From DATFNI01 sp963787205 (GTDB taxonomy: Bacteria > Bacteroidota > Rhodothermia > Balneolales > DATFMH01), in the NCBI GenBank assembly GCA_963787205.1, contig CAWBCD010000001.1:1-64000 (forward strand): a DNA stretch of 64,000 nucleotides, given 5' to 3'. This document shows positions 19,481-30,200 of this stretch, piece by piece (position 1 is the stretch's first letter; every line of letters starts with the position of its first letter). The position numbers were made by a program, and so were the translations under genes. The notes beneath the pieces were generated by a model that did no database searches, was not told the DNA's origin, and was given only the letters and a program-made list of their open reading frames with translations.

Positions 19481-21400
19481 TCAGTACCCGGGGTTTTGCG
19501 TCAGGATATTCTTTCCACTGGCGTCCTTACCCATAATATCGATCTGATTTTGCGGGATCGGATAGTACTGGTGGAAGGACTGGAACGTAGCACCCTTCAC
19601 ATCGCTCACATACTGACCTTCATACTGGTAGAAGTGGTCGAGTTGCTGCTTCACAGTACCTTCACGCACAAGATCAAAGAAGCGGTGACCCTCGCCAGCC
19701 AGTTCGATTTTGCGTTCAAACCAGATCCTGGTAAGAGCATCATTCTTGTCTGTCCATGGCTGTGTATAATCCCCGATTTTGTAATTCGGGTCTTTATACT
19801 CATTCCAGTCGCTGAGTTTCGACGGATCGGTTCCGATCAAAACAAACGTCGATTTGGTATCACTCCTAACAACCCAGTCATACTGATTGATCCCGGTCAG
19901 AGCAAGCATAGCGGCCTGACTGTCAACAGTTTTGAAGGCATACGCTTCGTTATAGGTATAATTCACCCAGTTTTGCGGGTTATTAATCATACGATCTCTT
20001 ACCTGGTTGACCAGGGCGCGGGCCTCTTCGAGTTTGCCATCCTGTGCTTTTGCCTCAGCATCCATCAACAGGACATCTGCATAGCGCATGGCATCATAGT
20101 TGATGGCCGTTCCCGGTGCCCAAGAGTTGTGGTCTGCTTCGGTTGACTCAAGCGCCTTCCAGTATATTTGCTTTTTACCGGCATAAGGACCGCCATTTGA
20201 CGGGTCACGAACCCACCGTACACCAGGGAAGGGTCCCCAGTCGAGATAGGGAATACCGCGGCGACCGGCTGTCCAGTCAAGGCGAGGATCGAGATGACCC
20301 TGGTAAGGAGTAAACTGGGCATCGGGTGCAACACCCATGTCGTTGGTTACCATGGTGTCGTCATAAGCGAATGGCTGAGCAGCGCTCACGTATGGCAAGC
20401 CGTTGCCGTCGGTGCGATAGGAATTTACGAGATCAAGAGTCGGCTGATAGAACCCGCAACATCCGAATGGGCTGTTGTATGGGAAGTTCAGCATGTCCCC
20501 GATCCGTGCATTCGATATCGAAGCCGTTCCGTCGTTAGCGGTCTGCTGGACAGCAAAGACCACTTCGCTGTTGTTCTGTTCCCGGTTTTGAAGTTATCTT
20601 CAAAGTTCTTAACCAGGGCGTATTTCACACCGCCTGAGTTTGTACCATTGGCGACGATATCGTCGTAGAGTTTTTCAGCAGCTGGGTACTTCGTTTTCAA
20701 ACATGTAGGCTTTTGCCAGGAACGCTTCGGCAGCCCATTTGTTGGCCCGGCCGAAGTCGGGTTGAGTGCCCGGCAAGTTTTGCATGGCAAACGTGAAATC
20801 AGCCTCAATTTTGGGCCATATATCCGCATTGTTAGGTTGATGAAAATCTGTAGTGGTTTCATCAATCCAGGGAACCATGTTGAACATCTTCTTCAGATCG
20901 AAATACCAGTAACCACGCAGGAAGCGGGCTTCGGCTATCATTTCGTTCTTCTGTGCAGAAGACAGGTCTTTGGCCTGGTTGGCCGTGATGATGACCTGGT
21001 TGCATCGTGCGATGCCTTCATAATCAACACGCCATTTGGCATCGAGGAACCCATTCTGCGGGGTAACCGTCATGGTAGCAATCGGATTGATACCGGACCC
21101 CTGGTCACCAGAGGTACTTCCTTTATGGACATCGCCGCCGGCAACGTCAGCATAAATCCAGTTATCCGGTGAAGCCTCCCAGGGAGCGTATGTTCCTGTC
21201 AGGTCATTCCCGTTGCCATTACCGCTGCCGTCAAGGGCGCCGTAAGCACCAATAAGCAGTGCATTCACCCCTTTTTGGTTCTGCAGCACCGTGCTGGCCA
21301 GAGAACCTTGCGGCGGCGCACTCAAAAAGCTCTTACAGGATACAACCAAAAGTCCTGTAATCACTGCTCCACATGCAATTATATATCGTAATTTTTTCAT
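19481..21400 (-). CDS. susD: SusD/RagB-family nutrient-binding lipoprotein, two frameshifts
   Basis: SusD-like lipoproteins sit as lids on SusC TonB transporters and bind glycans at the cell surface. The protein starts MKKLRYIIACGAVITGLLVVSCKSFLSAPPQG, with the lipobox VVSC and the PPQG that begins mature SusDs. It has the TPR-like MIAEARFLRGYWYFDLKKMF motif. The frame changes near 20695 (ending AYMFEN, resuming KYPAAEKLYDDIVA) and again near 20575 (ending NFKTGN, resuming EQNNSEVVFAVQQ). The remaining C-terminal 360 residues run to LTQNPGY at 19481, with the typical YADVLLMDAEAKAQDGK and RIWFERKIELAGEGHRFFDLVREG. Both shifts need only one base, so they could be sequence error. It lies 32 bases after the SusC stop. 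Confidence 0.88.
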
Positions 21401-21432
21401 ATTCGATGCAGTTTAGATGATTGAAAATGTTA

Positions 21433-24400
21433 TCAGAACTTGAGATTGACTCCGACGATGACAGAGCGTGGAGTTGCATAAGAACCTTCGTCGACTCCAA
21501 AATCCGTGTAACTACCTGAGTTCCCGGCACCCTGGTTAAATCCGACTTCCGGATCCAGTCCCGAATACTTGGTAGCCGTCAGGATATTGGCTGCCTGCAC
21601 ATAGAAGCGCAACTGGCTTACACCGTATTGCCCCAGAAAACTATGCGGCAGTGTATAACCGACCTGAATGTTTTTGAGCCTGAGATAGGAACCGTTTTCC
21701 ACATAGTAGGAGTTCGGTACCTGGTTGGTGCTGAAGTAACTGCCCGGCTCCTGGATAGGCGCCACTGCATTGTGGTTTTGCGGTGTCCAGGAATTATAAA
21801 GGGCGGTGGTACTCTTGGCACCCTGGAACGAGTTGTAGAAATCGGTCCACCATTTGACCTGGTTCCAGATCTTATTGCCCTGAACGCCATAGAGGAAGGC
21901 ACTGAAATCCCAGTTCTTGTACGTTAACCCAAGGTTGAAGCCATAGGTAAATTTGGGATTCGGGCTGCCCAGGAACTGCCTGTCAGCGGCGGTAATGACG
22001 CCATCGCCATTGGTATCGGCATACTTAAAGCGGCCGACACCCATATCCGCTTCATAAACGGCATTCGGATCGCCGGTGGCTTTTTGTGCCGCGGCATTGG
22101 CTGCATCAATCTCAGCCTGAGAATTCCAGAATCCGACGATTTTGTATCCGTAGAAGGACGACATCGCATGACCGACCGCATTGCGGATAATGGCGCCCCC
22201 GTTGAATCGACGGGAATCCTGATCGAAATAGGTTTGATTAGCAGCGATTTTAACAATCTTATTCGTATACGTCGTCAAAGTAAGCGTTGCATCGTACTTC
22301 AAATCGCCGACCAGTGTTCCTGTTCCCTCAACGGAACCGTCAAAGCCACGGTCTCTCATACTACCCACGTTTATCGTTGGTGCCGCGGCCAAACCGGCTG
22401 TACCGGGCAACTGGGGATTATATAACAGATCCTTAACGTCTTTCACGTAATAATCGCCAGTCAGCATCAAATGACCGTTAAACAGGGTAGCATCAAAACC
22501 AACGTCACCGTTGGCATCTTTTTCCCATTTGGCATTCGGGTTTCCATAGGTGTTTTGCTGGAAACCAACGGCCAGGTTAGTATTACTGCCTGTAATAGCA
22601 TAATACGATTCCTGGGAATCACCTACATAAGTGGTGTAACCGTTGTTGGCATTAACATTCAACTGGTTTCCCATGATACCATAACCGGCGCGCAGCTTCA
22701 GGTCGTTCAGCCATGAAATATTCTTCATGAAGTTTTCCTGTGAAATACGCCACCCGATACTGGCGGCAGGGAAGAAACCATATTGGTTGTTCACGAACTT
22801 CGAAGAACCGTCACGGCGCAACGTGGCGCTTAACAGGTATTTGTCCTTGTAGCTGTAGTTCACACGTCCAAACAGTGAAAACAATTTATTCGCACTTCTG
22901 TAGCTAGATACGGTCTGCGTGCCGGATCCGGTAGAAAGCGACACAAAATTAGGATCAAAGGAGAAATAATCCTGACGATTTCCTGTCTGGTCATGAAATT
23001 TATAGCTATAGGCTTCCGTACCCAGGACCACTTTAATATCGTGCACGCCCAAAAACGTTTTTTGATAGGTCGCGGTGTTGGTCCAGGTCCAGTCGTTTGT
23101 GTAATAACCCTGTACGTGATAGGAATTGGTGCTTGCTGGTTCTGCATTCTCATAGGTCGGATAGGAGAACTGATGATAGGAACTATTGTCTATCTCGCCA
23201 CCAAAGCTTGTACGGAATGTCAAGTTTGGAAGCAGGTCCACCTCAGCATACATGTTCCCAAACAGCCGGTTGTCAGAACCGCCGTTATTGCGTGAACGAT
23301 ATTGATTGGCATATGGATTTTCCGGGTTGCCAAGGCCGGGTGCCTGGGTACCGGCAAAGTTGCCTGCGATATCATATATAGGGATAATCGGCTGCTCGCG
23401 GTAAGAAAACCCGATGGCTGTTCCTTCTCCCAAAGTACTAGACGTTGGATTTACTGAGCTGGCGTAGGACAGGTTCTCACCGACACGTATGTGATCAGTG
23501 ACATTGAAATTCGTGTTCGCCCTAATGCCGTACCGTTTCAGATAGGTATAAATCAGGGTACCCTGCTGGTTCAAATAATTCAGGGAAAAGAGGTAATTAC
23601 CTATTTTTCCACCGCCACTGACCGTAAGGTTACTGTTGTACTGCGGAGCAGGTTTGGTAATTGCCCCGTACCAGTTGGTACCGGTTTTATTCGCTTTAAT
23701 GATCTGGTAAAAATTGGACATCTCAGCGGCCGACGTATAATTGGGATCCACATAGTATTTGGATGCATCTACCGTAGTGGCTCCGGCCGGTAAAATATAG
23801 TTCGGAAGGACAGGCTTCGAGCCCGTGCCATACTGAGACTGAAGTGGTGTTGAAACAGGCAGACCTGCATTGGCATATGCCATCCATGCCAGATCGGCCA
23901 TACCCTGAGGTGAAAGGATATGCCATACATTACCGCTCTTCGGATACTGCATGCCCCAATAGGAGTCAAAATTTACATTAATCTTGCCTTGTCCCCGTTT
24001 CGTGGTGATAATAATAACCCCATTGGATGCACGGGCACCGTAAATGGAAGCTGAAGAAGCATCTTTCAACACCTGCATGGAAGCAATATCATCGGGATTC
24101 AAATCCGAGATATTCTGGGTAGGCACCCCATCCACAACATATAGCGGGGTGTTGTTCCCAAACGTATTGAATCCACGAATGTGAATTTGCGGTGATTCAC
24201 CAGGCTGTCCTGAAGAAACAACCGTTACCCCGGAAGCATGACCCTGTAACTGCTTGGTAACCTGTCCGACAGGCTGGGCTCTCAGGTTCTCGGTGTTGAC
24301 AACAGCAACCGAACCGGTCAGGTCTTTCTTCTTCTGGGTGCTATAACCAACGACAACCAGTTGCTGTCCTGTGATCTGCTGGGAAGTCAGTTGAACATTG

Positions 24401-24729
24401 ATCGTCTTCCGTCCGTTAATCGGTACAGTAGTAGACCCATAACCGATATACGAAAAGACCAGTGTATCCGACAGGCTCGGTACGTTTAACACGTACTTAC
24501 CATCGGGACTGGTAGCTGTTCCCATCTCTGTTCCTTTGACAAGTATATTTACTCCCGGAAGCGGGCTTCCGTTGGTCCTGTCAGTCACCTGACCGGAAAC
24601 GGTAAGTTGACTCTGACCAAAAGCGCTTCCAAAAAAGCATGTCAAAAGCAACATGCTACATCCGATATTTCTTATTCGTCGCAAAGGAGATTTACGCGAT
24701 AAGAAATGGAGCCGTAAAAGTATGTTCAT
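21433..24729 (-). CDS. susC: SusC/RagA-family TonB-dependent transporter (first pair)
   Basis: This 1098-residue outer-membrane transporter moves glycan fragments into the periplasm with energy from TonB. In order it has a signal peptide (SMLLLTCFFGSAFGQ), a carboxypeptidase-like regulatory domain (VSGQVTDRTNGSPLPGVNILVKG), and the plug. The plug contains VVVGYSTQKKKDLTGSVAVV, PLYVVDGVP, LKDASSASIYGARASNGVIIITTK, the SusC hallmark. A long 22-strand barrel follows, ending PRSVIVGVNLKF. The final aromatic residue is typical of outer-membrane barrels. It is followed directly by its SusD partner and a terminator. No sigma factor or anti-sigma gene is close by. Confidence 0.95.
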   Translation of the reverse strand: MNILLRLHFLSRKSPLRRIRNIGCSMLLLTCFFGSAFGQSQLTVSGQVTDRTNGSPLPGVNILVKGTEMGTATSPDGKYVLNVPSLSDTLVFSYIGYGSTTVPINGRKTINVQLTSQQITGQQLVVVGYSTQKKKDLTGSVAVVNTENLRAQPVGQVTKQLQGHASGVTVVSSGQPGESPQIHIRGFNTFGNNTPLYVVDGVPTQNISDLNPDDIASMQVLKDASSASIYGARASNGVIIITTKRGQGKINVNFDSYWGMQYPKSGNVWHILSPQGMADLAWMAYANAGLPVSTPLQSQYGTGSKPVLPNYILPAGATTVDASKYYVDPNYTSAAEMSNFYQIIKANKTGTNWYGAITKPAPQYNSNLTVSGGGKIGNYLFSLNYLNQQGTLIYTYLKRYGIRANTNFNVTDHIRVGENLSYASSVNPTSSTLGEGTAIGFSYREQPIIPIYDIAGNFAGTQAPGLGNPENPYANQYRSRNNGGSDNRLFGNMYAEVDLLPNLTFRTSFGGEIDNSSYHQFSYPTYENAEPASTNSYHVQGYYTNDWTWTNTATYQKTFLGVHDIKVVLGTEAYSYKFHDQTGNRQDYFSFDPNFVSLSTGSGTQTVSSYRSANKLFSLFGRVNYSYKDKYLLSATLRRDGSSKFVNNQYGFFPAASIGWRISQENFMKNISWLNDLKLRAGYGIMGNQLNVNANNGYTTYVGDSQESYYAITGSNTNLAVGFQQNTYGNPNAKWEKDANGDVGFDATLFNGHLMLTGDYYVKDVKDLLYNPQLPGTAGLAAAPTINVGSMRDRGFDGSVEGTGTLVGDLKYDATLTLTTYTNKIVKIAANQTYFDQDSRRFNGGAIIRNAVGHAMSSFYGYKIVGFWNSQAEIDAANAAAQKATGDPNAVYEADMGVGRFKYADTNGDGVITAADRQFLGSPNPKFTYGFNLGLTYKNWDFSAFLYGVQGNKIWNQVKWWTDFYNSFQGAKSTTALYNSWTPQNHNAVAPIQEPGSYFSTNQVPNSYYVENGSYLRLKNIQVGYTLPHSFLGQYGVSQLRFYVQAANILTATKYSGLDPEVGFNQGAGNSGSYTDFGVDEGSYATPRSVIVGVNLKF

Positions 24730-25180
24730 ACAGCTTTCCTTTTGTTTGTTCTTGTTTTAGTGATGATACCCATGGAAAAACAGGATGGTGATCGCTACAA
24801 CACGCGCCACACGACCAAATAGAAATAGCGGGAATTAGTCTGAAACACGCTTCTTAATTATCCACCTCACAGAAAGAAATATACAAACCAATGTTTTCTT
24901 ATTCACTTAACGGAACAAGAATAATCTGATACAATCTGCAACTGAAGAAGCCACACACACCCGTACATTCATAAGAATGTCACTCCTATCTTTACTGACC
25001 GTTAAACCCTGGAATTGCCATTAATTTTTGTAATAAACCGACATTTAGTTTTAACACGGTCAATTAAATAATAAATCAGAAATAATCAAAATGTTTTTTT
25101 AATTAAAAAATCTGTTCTTCAAGCTCATGAGGGGCTTTCCAATAACCGAAATGGCTGATTAACCCTTGCATATTATGTCA

Positions 25181-25323
25181 GAATTGCCCCGGTCTTCAGG
25201 CCGGGGTTGGAAAATCTGACTACAGACAAGGGCTTCAGCCCTTCCCATGGGTGCATAAAAGGGTTAAAACCCTGCAATACAAATTTTGTTTCATGGATAC
25301 CCGGCATGAATGCCGGGGCAATT
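25181..25323. repeat. BIME-like compound REP element bounded by inverted repeats
   Basis: The left end AATTGCCCCGG..TTCA.GCCGG (from 25182) and the right end (25301-25323, ending GCCGGGGCAATT) are inverted copies differing at only a few bases. Inside are two more palindromes, AGGGCTTCAGCCCT and AGGGTTAAAACCCT. A related half unit lies at 11687. Such elements are usually spread by REP-associated transposases; none is in the window. Confidence 0.65.
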
Positions 25324-25504
25324 ACCCCTTCTCATCAGGAGCTTGCCAACAAATCGGGACTCTACATCGGTCGAAATGACATTGAGAGGTTGTTTTCTTA
25401 TATCGAACTCACGTTATTTATAAGGAAGCTCAAAACAGCCGTGACGAATTTAAACTGAATAGCAACGGATACAATCCCGCAGAGAGGCAAAAACAACAAA
25501 CAAA

Positions 25505-25526
25505 AAAGGGAGCCTAAGCTCCCTTT
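25505..25526 (-). terminator. Rho-independent terminator after SusD (second pair)
   Basis: Nine-base perfect stem AAAGGGAGC/GCTCCCTTT with loop CTAA; the A-run at 25502-25507 gives U-rich RNA on the minus strand. It is 22 bases past the SusD stop. Confidence 0.85.
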
Positions 25527-25547
25527 CTTTATACTCATTTATTCCAT

Positions 25548-27257
25548 CTATTTCTCAAACCACAATTTGGTATTCTGCTTGTCAGGTCCTTGTTGTGAGA
25601 CCGCTTGCTGGTAGTTTGCTCCATTATTATCCTTCACGGAGTTTCCATACTGCATGCGGGTTGGGTATGCCCCATTAATATCTCCTAATCCATAAATGTC
25701 GATATCCGAGACACCATTGGCCAGCGATGCAGGATAACCTGATTTACGTACGACGGCCCAGCCTTCAAACCCATCGGTATACGATGCTATCCAGCGCTGG
25801 ATAGCTATCTTCTGGAGGTCGGAACTGCTTGAGCCGGTTAAGCTCGCCAGATCCACACCTGATCCCAGATACGCTTCGATATCAGCATCGTTTACACCCC
25901 ACAGTTTCATCGCCTGCCGGATGCCATCCTGGTAGAGCTGGTTGGCGTTGCCGCTTCCCAAACCCAGTTTGGCAGCTTCAGCCTGCATGAAATAGGATTC
26001 TGCCGAAGTCATGACTATTTCAGGGAAGATGGGTTTACCCTGTCCCTTTTCCTGGATGATTACATCAGCAGGATCCGAAAAGAGGGGTTCCGAAACGTAG
26101 TCATAAATGAACCCATTCAGTCTGACAGGCTGCCCGATATAATATTGGTTTTCCGGAATGGTCACGACAATAGAATCTGCCGTACCGGACTTGGTATAAG
26201 GAACGCCGTCATTTGTCAAAGCCTGCAGGATGAAGTCCGTACGTTTCGGAAACAGGGTATAACCACTCGCGTTGGTCGCTTGTTTGGGTCGTATCCATGT
26301 CACCGTACCACCGGGTGCAGGTTTGGCATATTTAGCCAGTCTGGGGTCGTTATTGTTTCTCAGATAGTCAATCAGGGGCTGTGAAACCTTCCATTTGGAA
26401 CCAAAGCCGCCGAAATTCCACCAGACGTCACCGTAGCAGGAACTGGACCACTGGCTGATGATATTGTCTTTCTCCATTACGACATCACCACTGGTTGCAT
26501 CAAGTAACGGAGCACCAAGAGCCTGGGTTATGGTGGCTGTCGAGAAGTTATCGCCGGTGGCTCCGTGTGCCCGTAGACCGATGCGCAGCTTCACAGTATT
26601 GGCGAGTTTCTTCCAGAGCTGGAGGTCGCCGTGGCAAAACACATCGTTGGCTCCCACGTCGTTGATACCATCCCCGGTCCTCGTCGCATCGCCAATCGTG
26701 GTCATAGCTGAATCCAAGCCTGCAATAATCCCCTTATAGATATCTTCCTGAGTATCAAACTTAGGTGTCAGGATATTGGGATCTCCGACCTGAGAATAAG
26801 GGATCATTCCAAACGTTTCGGTAAACTTCTCGAAATACATACCCTTTAAGATCAGTCCGATGGCGTACATCTTATCGTTTTCAAAGTCGCCGCCTTTTTT
26901 GGTCAGTTTCATGAAGTTATCCAGTGTTCCGAAATAACCGGCCAGCCAGTCGTAGGCCGCATCGGTATACCCGCTATTGTAGCTGTACCCCAGTTCATCA
27001 CTCCACCATGATCCATTAAAACCAAAGGTGAAATAACCGGCATAGCGATCGCCGTGGATCAGCTGGGCCCTCCAATATGGATACCGGTCCGGCGCATATA
27101 ACAGATACTCGACCGGCGTCAGGAAGTAACGCGCACTGGCTTCACCAGCCGTGATAGAATTTGGATTTTGATTAATCTTTGAAAAATCCAAAGTCTTCGT
27201 ACAAGACGTCAATCCGGCCATTAACACAACAGCCAGAATATATTTTATTGTTTTCAT
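25548..27257 (-). CDS. susD: SusD-like lipoprotein (SusD-like_2 type), second pair
   Basis: This is a surface glycan-binding partner of the SusC transporter encoded just upstream. I prefer the Met at 27257 (MKTIKYILAVVLMAGLTSCTKTLDF, lipobox LTSC) over the one at 27269. The start of the mature protein, FSKINQNPNSITAGEASARYFL, and the long region WRAQLIHGDRYAGYFTFGFNGSWW fit the SusD-like_2 (SusD homolog) group rather than classical SusD. Near the C-terminus, EIVMTSAESYFMQAEAAKLGL and KIAIQRWIASYTDGFEGWAVVRKSGYP are typical. About 569 residues, a normal length. The start lies within a few bases of a palindrome (27273-27290) that separates it from SusC. Confidence 0.9.
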   Translation of the reverse strand: MKTIKYILAVVLMAGLTSCTKTLDFSKINQNPNSITAGEASARYFLTPVEYLLYAPDRYPYWRAQLIHGDRYAGYFTFGFNGSWWSDELGYSYNSGYTDAAYDWLAGYFGTLDNFMKLTKKGGDFENDKMYAIGLILKGMYFEKFTETFGMIPYSQVGDPNILTPKFDTQEDIYKGIIAGLDSAMTTIGDATRTGDGINDVGANDVFCHGDLQLWKKLANTVKLRIGLRAHGATGDNFSTATITQALGAPLLDATSGDVVMEKDNIISQWSSSCYGDVWWNFGGFGSKWKVSQPLIDYLRNNNDPRLAKYAKPAPGGTVTWIRPKQATNASGYTLFPKRTDFILQALTNDGVPYTKSGTADSIVVTIPENQYYIGQPVRLNGFIYDYVSEPLFSDPADVIIQEKGQGKPIFPEIVMTSAESYFMQAEAAKLGLGSGNANQLYQDGIRQAMKLWGVNDADIEAYLGSGVDLASLTGSSSSDLQKIAIQRWIASYTDGFEGWAVVRKSGYPASLANGVSDIDIYGLGDINGAYPTRMQYGNSVKDNNGANYQQAVSQQGPDKQNTKLWFEK

Positions 27258-27272
27258 AATCTTTTCCATTTG

Positions 27273-27290
27273 TCCCGAAAGCTTTCGGGA
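27273..27290 (-). promoter_or_regulatory. Perfect palindrome in the SusC-SusD gap
   Basis: TCCCGAAAG/CTTTCGGGA is an 18-base perfect palindrome between the SusC stop and the SusD start. As RNA it would form a hairpin covering the SusD ribosome-binding region. It belongs to a TCCCGAA-N4-TTCGGGA family that also occurs at 19002 and 35081, so it may be a repeat rather than a purpose-built control site. Confidence 0.5.
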
Positions 27291-27292
27291 GA

Positions 27293-30200
27293 CTAGAATT
27301 TGACATTAATATCGAGACCAATCTGACGCGTGGTCGGCAGGTTGTAATACAATACCCCCTGTGCGAAGTTGCTGGTACTGAAGCTTGATTCCGGATCGAA
27401 ATTGTCCATCTTCTTATAGAAGAAGAACAGGTTCCTGCCCACTAACCCGATGGTAACATTGCGTAACGGGGTTGTTCGCAATATGCGCTGAGGCAGTGAA
27501 TAGGTTAGCGATACTTCTCTCATGCGGATATTGGTCTGATCAAACACATAATTTGAAGCAATCCCACTATAGGCACCCCAATACTGTTCGGCAGTGATTT
27601 TTTTTGTATTCGGTACGTAGTTAGGTGCTTCTGCGGTCCCTGCATTTACAACTCCCTGCACCACAATACCGTCTTTACGGTACTGCAGAGATCTGGTCGA
27701 AACACCGGCTCCATCGAGAGCAGCATCGGTTCCTGAGTACAGTTGTCCACCAAAACGGGCATCGATCAACACCCTTAAGTTGAGGTTTTTGTAGGAGAAT
27801 GTGTTGAAAAGTCCACCCGTCCAATTCGGCTGATAGTTACCCAGCCAAACCTTATCACTGGTTGCCAGGGGTCTGCCGTTGGCATCAACCACAATCTGGC
27901 CATCAGGTGAGCGCAGCCAGGTCGTGCCCATGATGTCTCCATAACCGCCGCCAGCCGTAGCCTGTACGGTAACCGTACCACTATTGGTTGTGGTGAAAAT
28001 GAAGTTATCTAACCCTTTGATCAGGTAGTCCAGTTTGTTCTGGTTATGGGCGAAGTTGACCGTCAGATCCCAGTTGAACTCGGAAGTCACGATCGGCATC
28101 CCTCCCATCGATATCTCGATACCTTTGTTGGAAATCTGACCGACATTGGTATGAAACTGGCTGTATCCGGTAGACTGCGACACCGGAACATTCATTATCA
28201 GGTTGTTTGTGATAATCCGGTATAAAGATACATCCGCGTGTAACCTGTTTCGTAAAAGCCGGACTTCCGTACCAACCTCGGTTGAAGTTATTTGCTCCGG
28301 TTTCAGATTCAGGTTGTACAATATCGATGGCCGGGTCAGAATCGGCAGTCCCAGGTACGAACCCGATGTACTGGTCAGGTCGAATGCATTGGTTAACTGG
28401 TAAGGATCGGTATCATTACCAACCCGCGCCCAACTCCCGCGCAGTTTCCAGAAATCCAGAATCGAATGATTGGGATCGACTATATCATTTGCCAGGAATG
28501 AGAGACTGGCTGATGGATAAAAATACGACCAGTTATTTTTAGGTAATGTTGATGACCAGTCATTACGGGCGGTCAGGTCCAGGTAAACCATCTCGTTGTA
28601 TGAAAATTCAGCAGAACCATACAGAGATGTCACCCTCTTCATTTGAGTAGGTGTATAACTTGGGGTGACAATATTGGCACCGGCAACGATAGGCTTCGTT
28701 GGGATCTTAAAGTTTTCGCCATAAACACTTTGTGCTTCATACGTGCTCAGCCGGTAGTTACCACCGGCAAGCACATTGGCATGGAACATGCTGGTTAGCG
28801 CCTTATTGAAGGTAAACAGGAAGTCGGCATTGGTCTCGCCTGTCTTGGTAGTTCCATAATTAAAACGACCGGTTTGCCAGAACCAGTGGCCCGGCTGATT
28901 GACCGTTTCAATTTTCTGACTCACCTGATCGGTACCGACCCTGACAAATGCTGACAGATAGGGTGTAAACTCATAGTTTACTTTCAAAAAGCCAAGTACC
29001 CTGTTTCTGTAATCCTGGTCGATATCATGATCAACGATCCAGTAAGGATTTCCGCCTGAGGACGACCATGTATTTACTGACAGGTCTGCAGGATTCTGGT
29101 AGTTCTTCAGATCGCCAATTACAAGGTTTCGAGGTACCGGATAAAGGTACGCCATGATACCTTCAGTACCCTGATCCACCCTGTTTTTGGTCTTTTGATA
29201 GAAGTAGGTGACCTTCGAATCCATGCTCAGCTTATTCGTCAGGTTTGCCGTCGCGCGCAGGTCAAAATTCTGCTTGCTCAGGTTTGAATTTGGGATAATC
29301 GAGTTATACTGAGTATTTGTATAGGACAACCGCACCGTAGCTTTATCCGTCCCACCATCCAGGGCTATTGTATTGATCATGGTGCCACCTGTACGGAAAA
29401 AATCCTTCACATTGTTTGGCTGCGCGACATAAGGCGCTGTTTTACCTGTCCACGACAGCTGCTGGCTACCATCCATTGGAGCGCCCCATGAGCCGCCATT
29501 ATTTTTCAGGTTCGCAAGATCAGTATACGTATTGCCTTCGGATCCCTGACCATATTGATTCTGAAACTTGGGTAATACCAACGGATTCTCCATAGTAAAG
29601 TTCGAGGAATACGTGACCCCAAGCCCCTGGTTTGGCCGGCCTTTTTTGGTAGTGATGATGATAACGCCATTCGATGCTCTGGAACCATAAAGCGCGGCTG
29701 CATTCGGCCCTTTCAAGACTGATACAGAGGCGATATCGTCAGGGTTGATATCGGAAATACCAGTACCGTAGTCCGATCTGGCATATTCCCCGGTTCCTGA
29801 CCCGGCGGCAGAACCAAAGCCGGAGTTATCGACCGGAATCCCATCAACCACATAAAGCGGCTGGTTGTTACCGGTCAGTGAGTTGTTACCACGAATGACG
29901 ATACGGGTACCGCTGCCGGGACCGCCTGTCGACTGGGTTATGACCAGTCCGGGAACACGGCCGGCCAACGAATTAACAACGTTGGTCTGTTTTACCGTGG
30001 AAAGGTCCTCACTCGACACCTGGGTAACGGCATAACCCAATGAACGCGACTGTTTTTGTACACCAAAAGCCGTGACAACAAGCTCCTGACCACTGAGCGT
30101 TTTAGATTGCAATTTTACATTGATTACAGACTGCCCATTTACCGGTACTGTCTGCTCAAAATACCCGATAAATGAAAACACTAATGTGTCAGTCGAACTT

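Larger units (their letters stand above)
24730..25547. other. 818-base intergenic region upstream of the first SusC gene
   Basis: No gene. The left part is AT-rich and should hold the SusC promoter; it contains a TTTTTTAATTAAAAAA palindrome at 25095-25110. A compound REP-like element lies at 25181-25323 and the terminator of the second SusCD operon at 25505-25526. Confidence 0.6.

Noticed and set aside
24730..24840. A Bacteroidota-type promoter (TAnnTTTG) upstream of the first SusC.
   Set aside because: No convincing match with proper spacing was found by eye.
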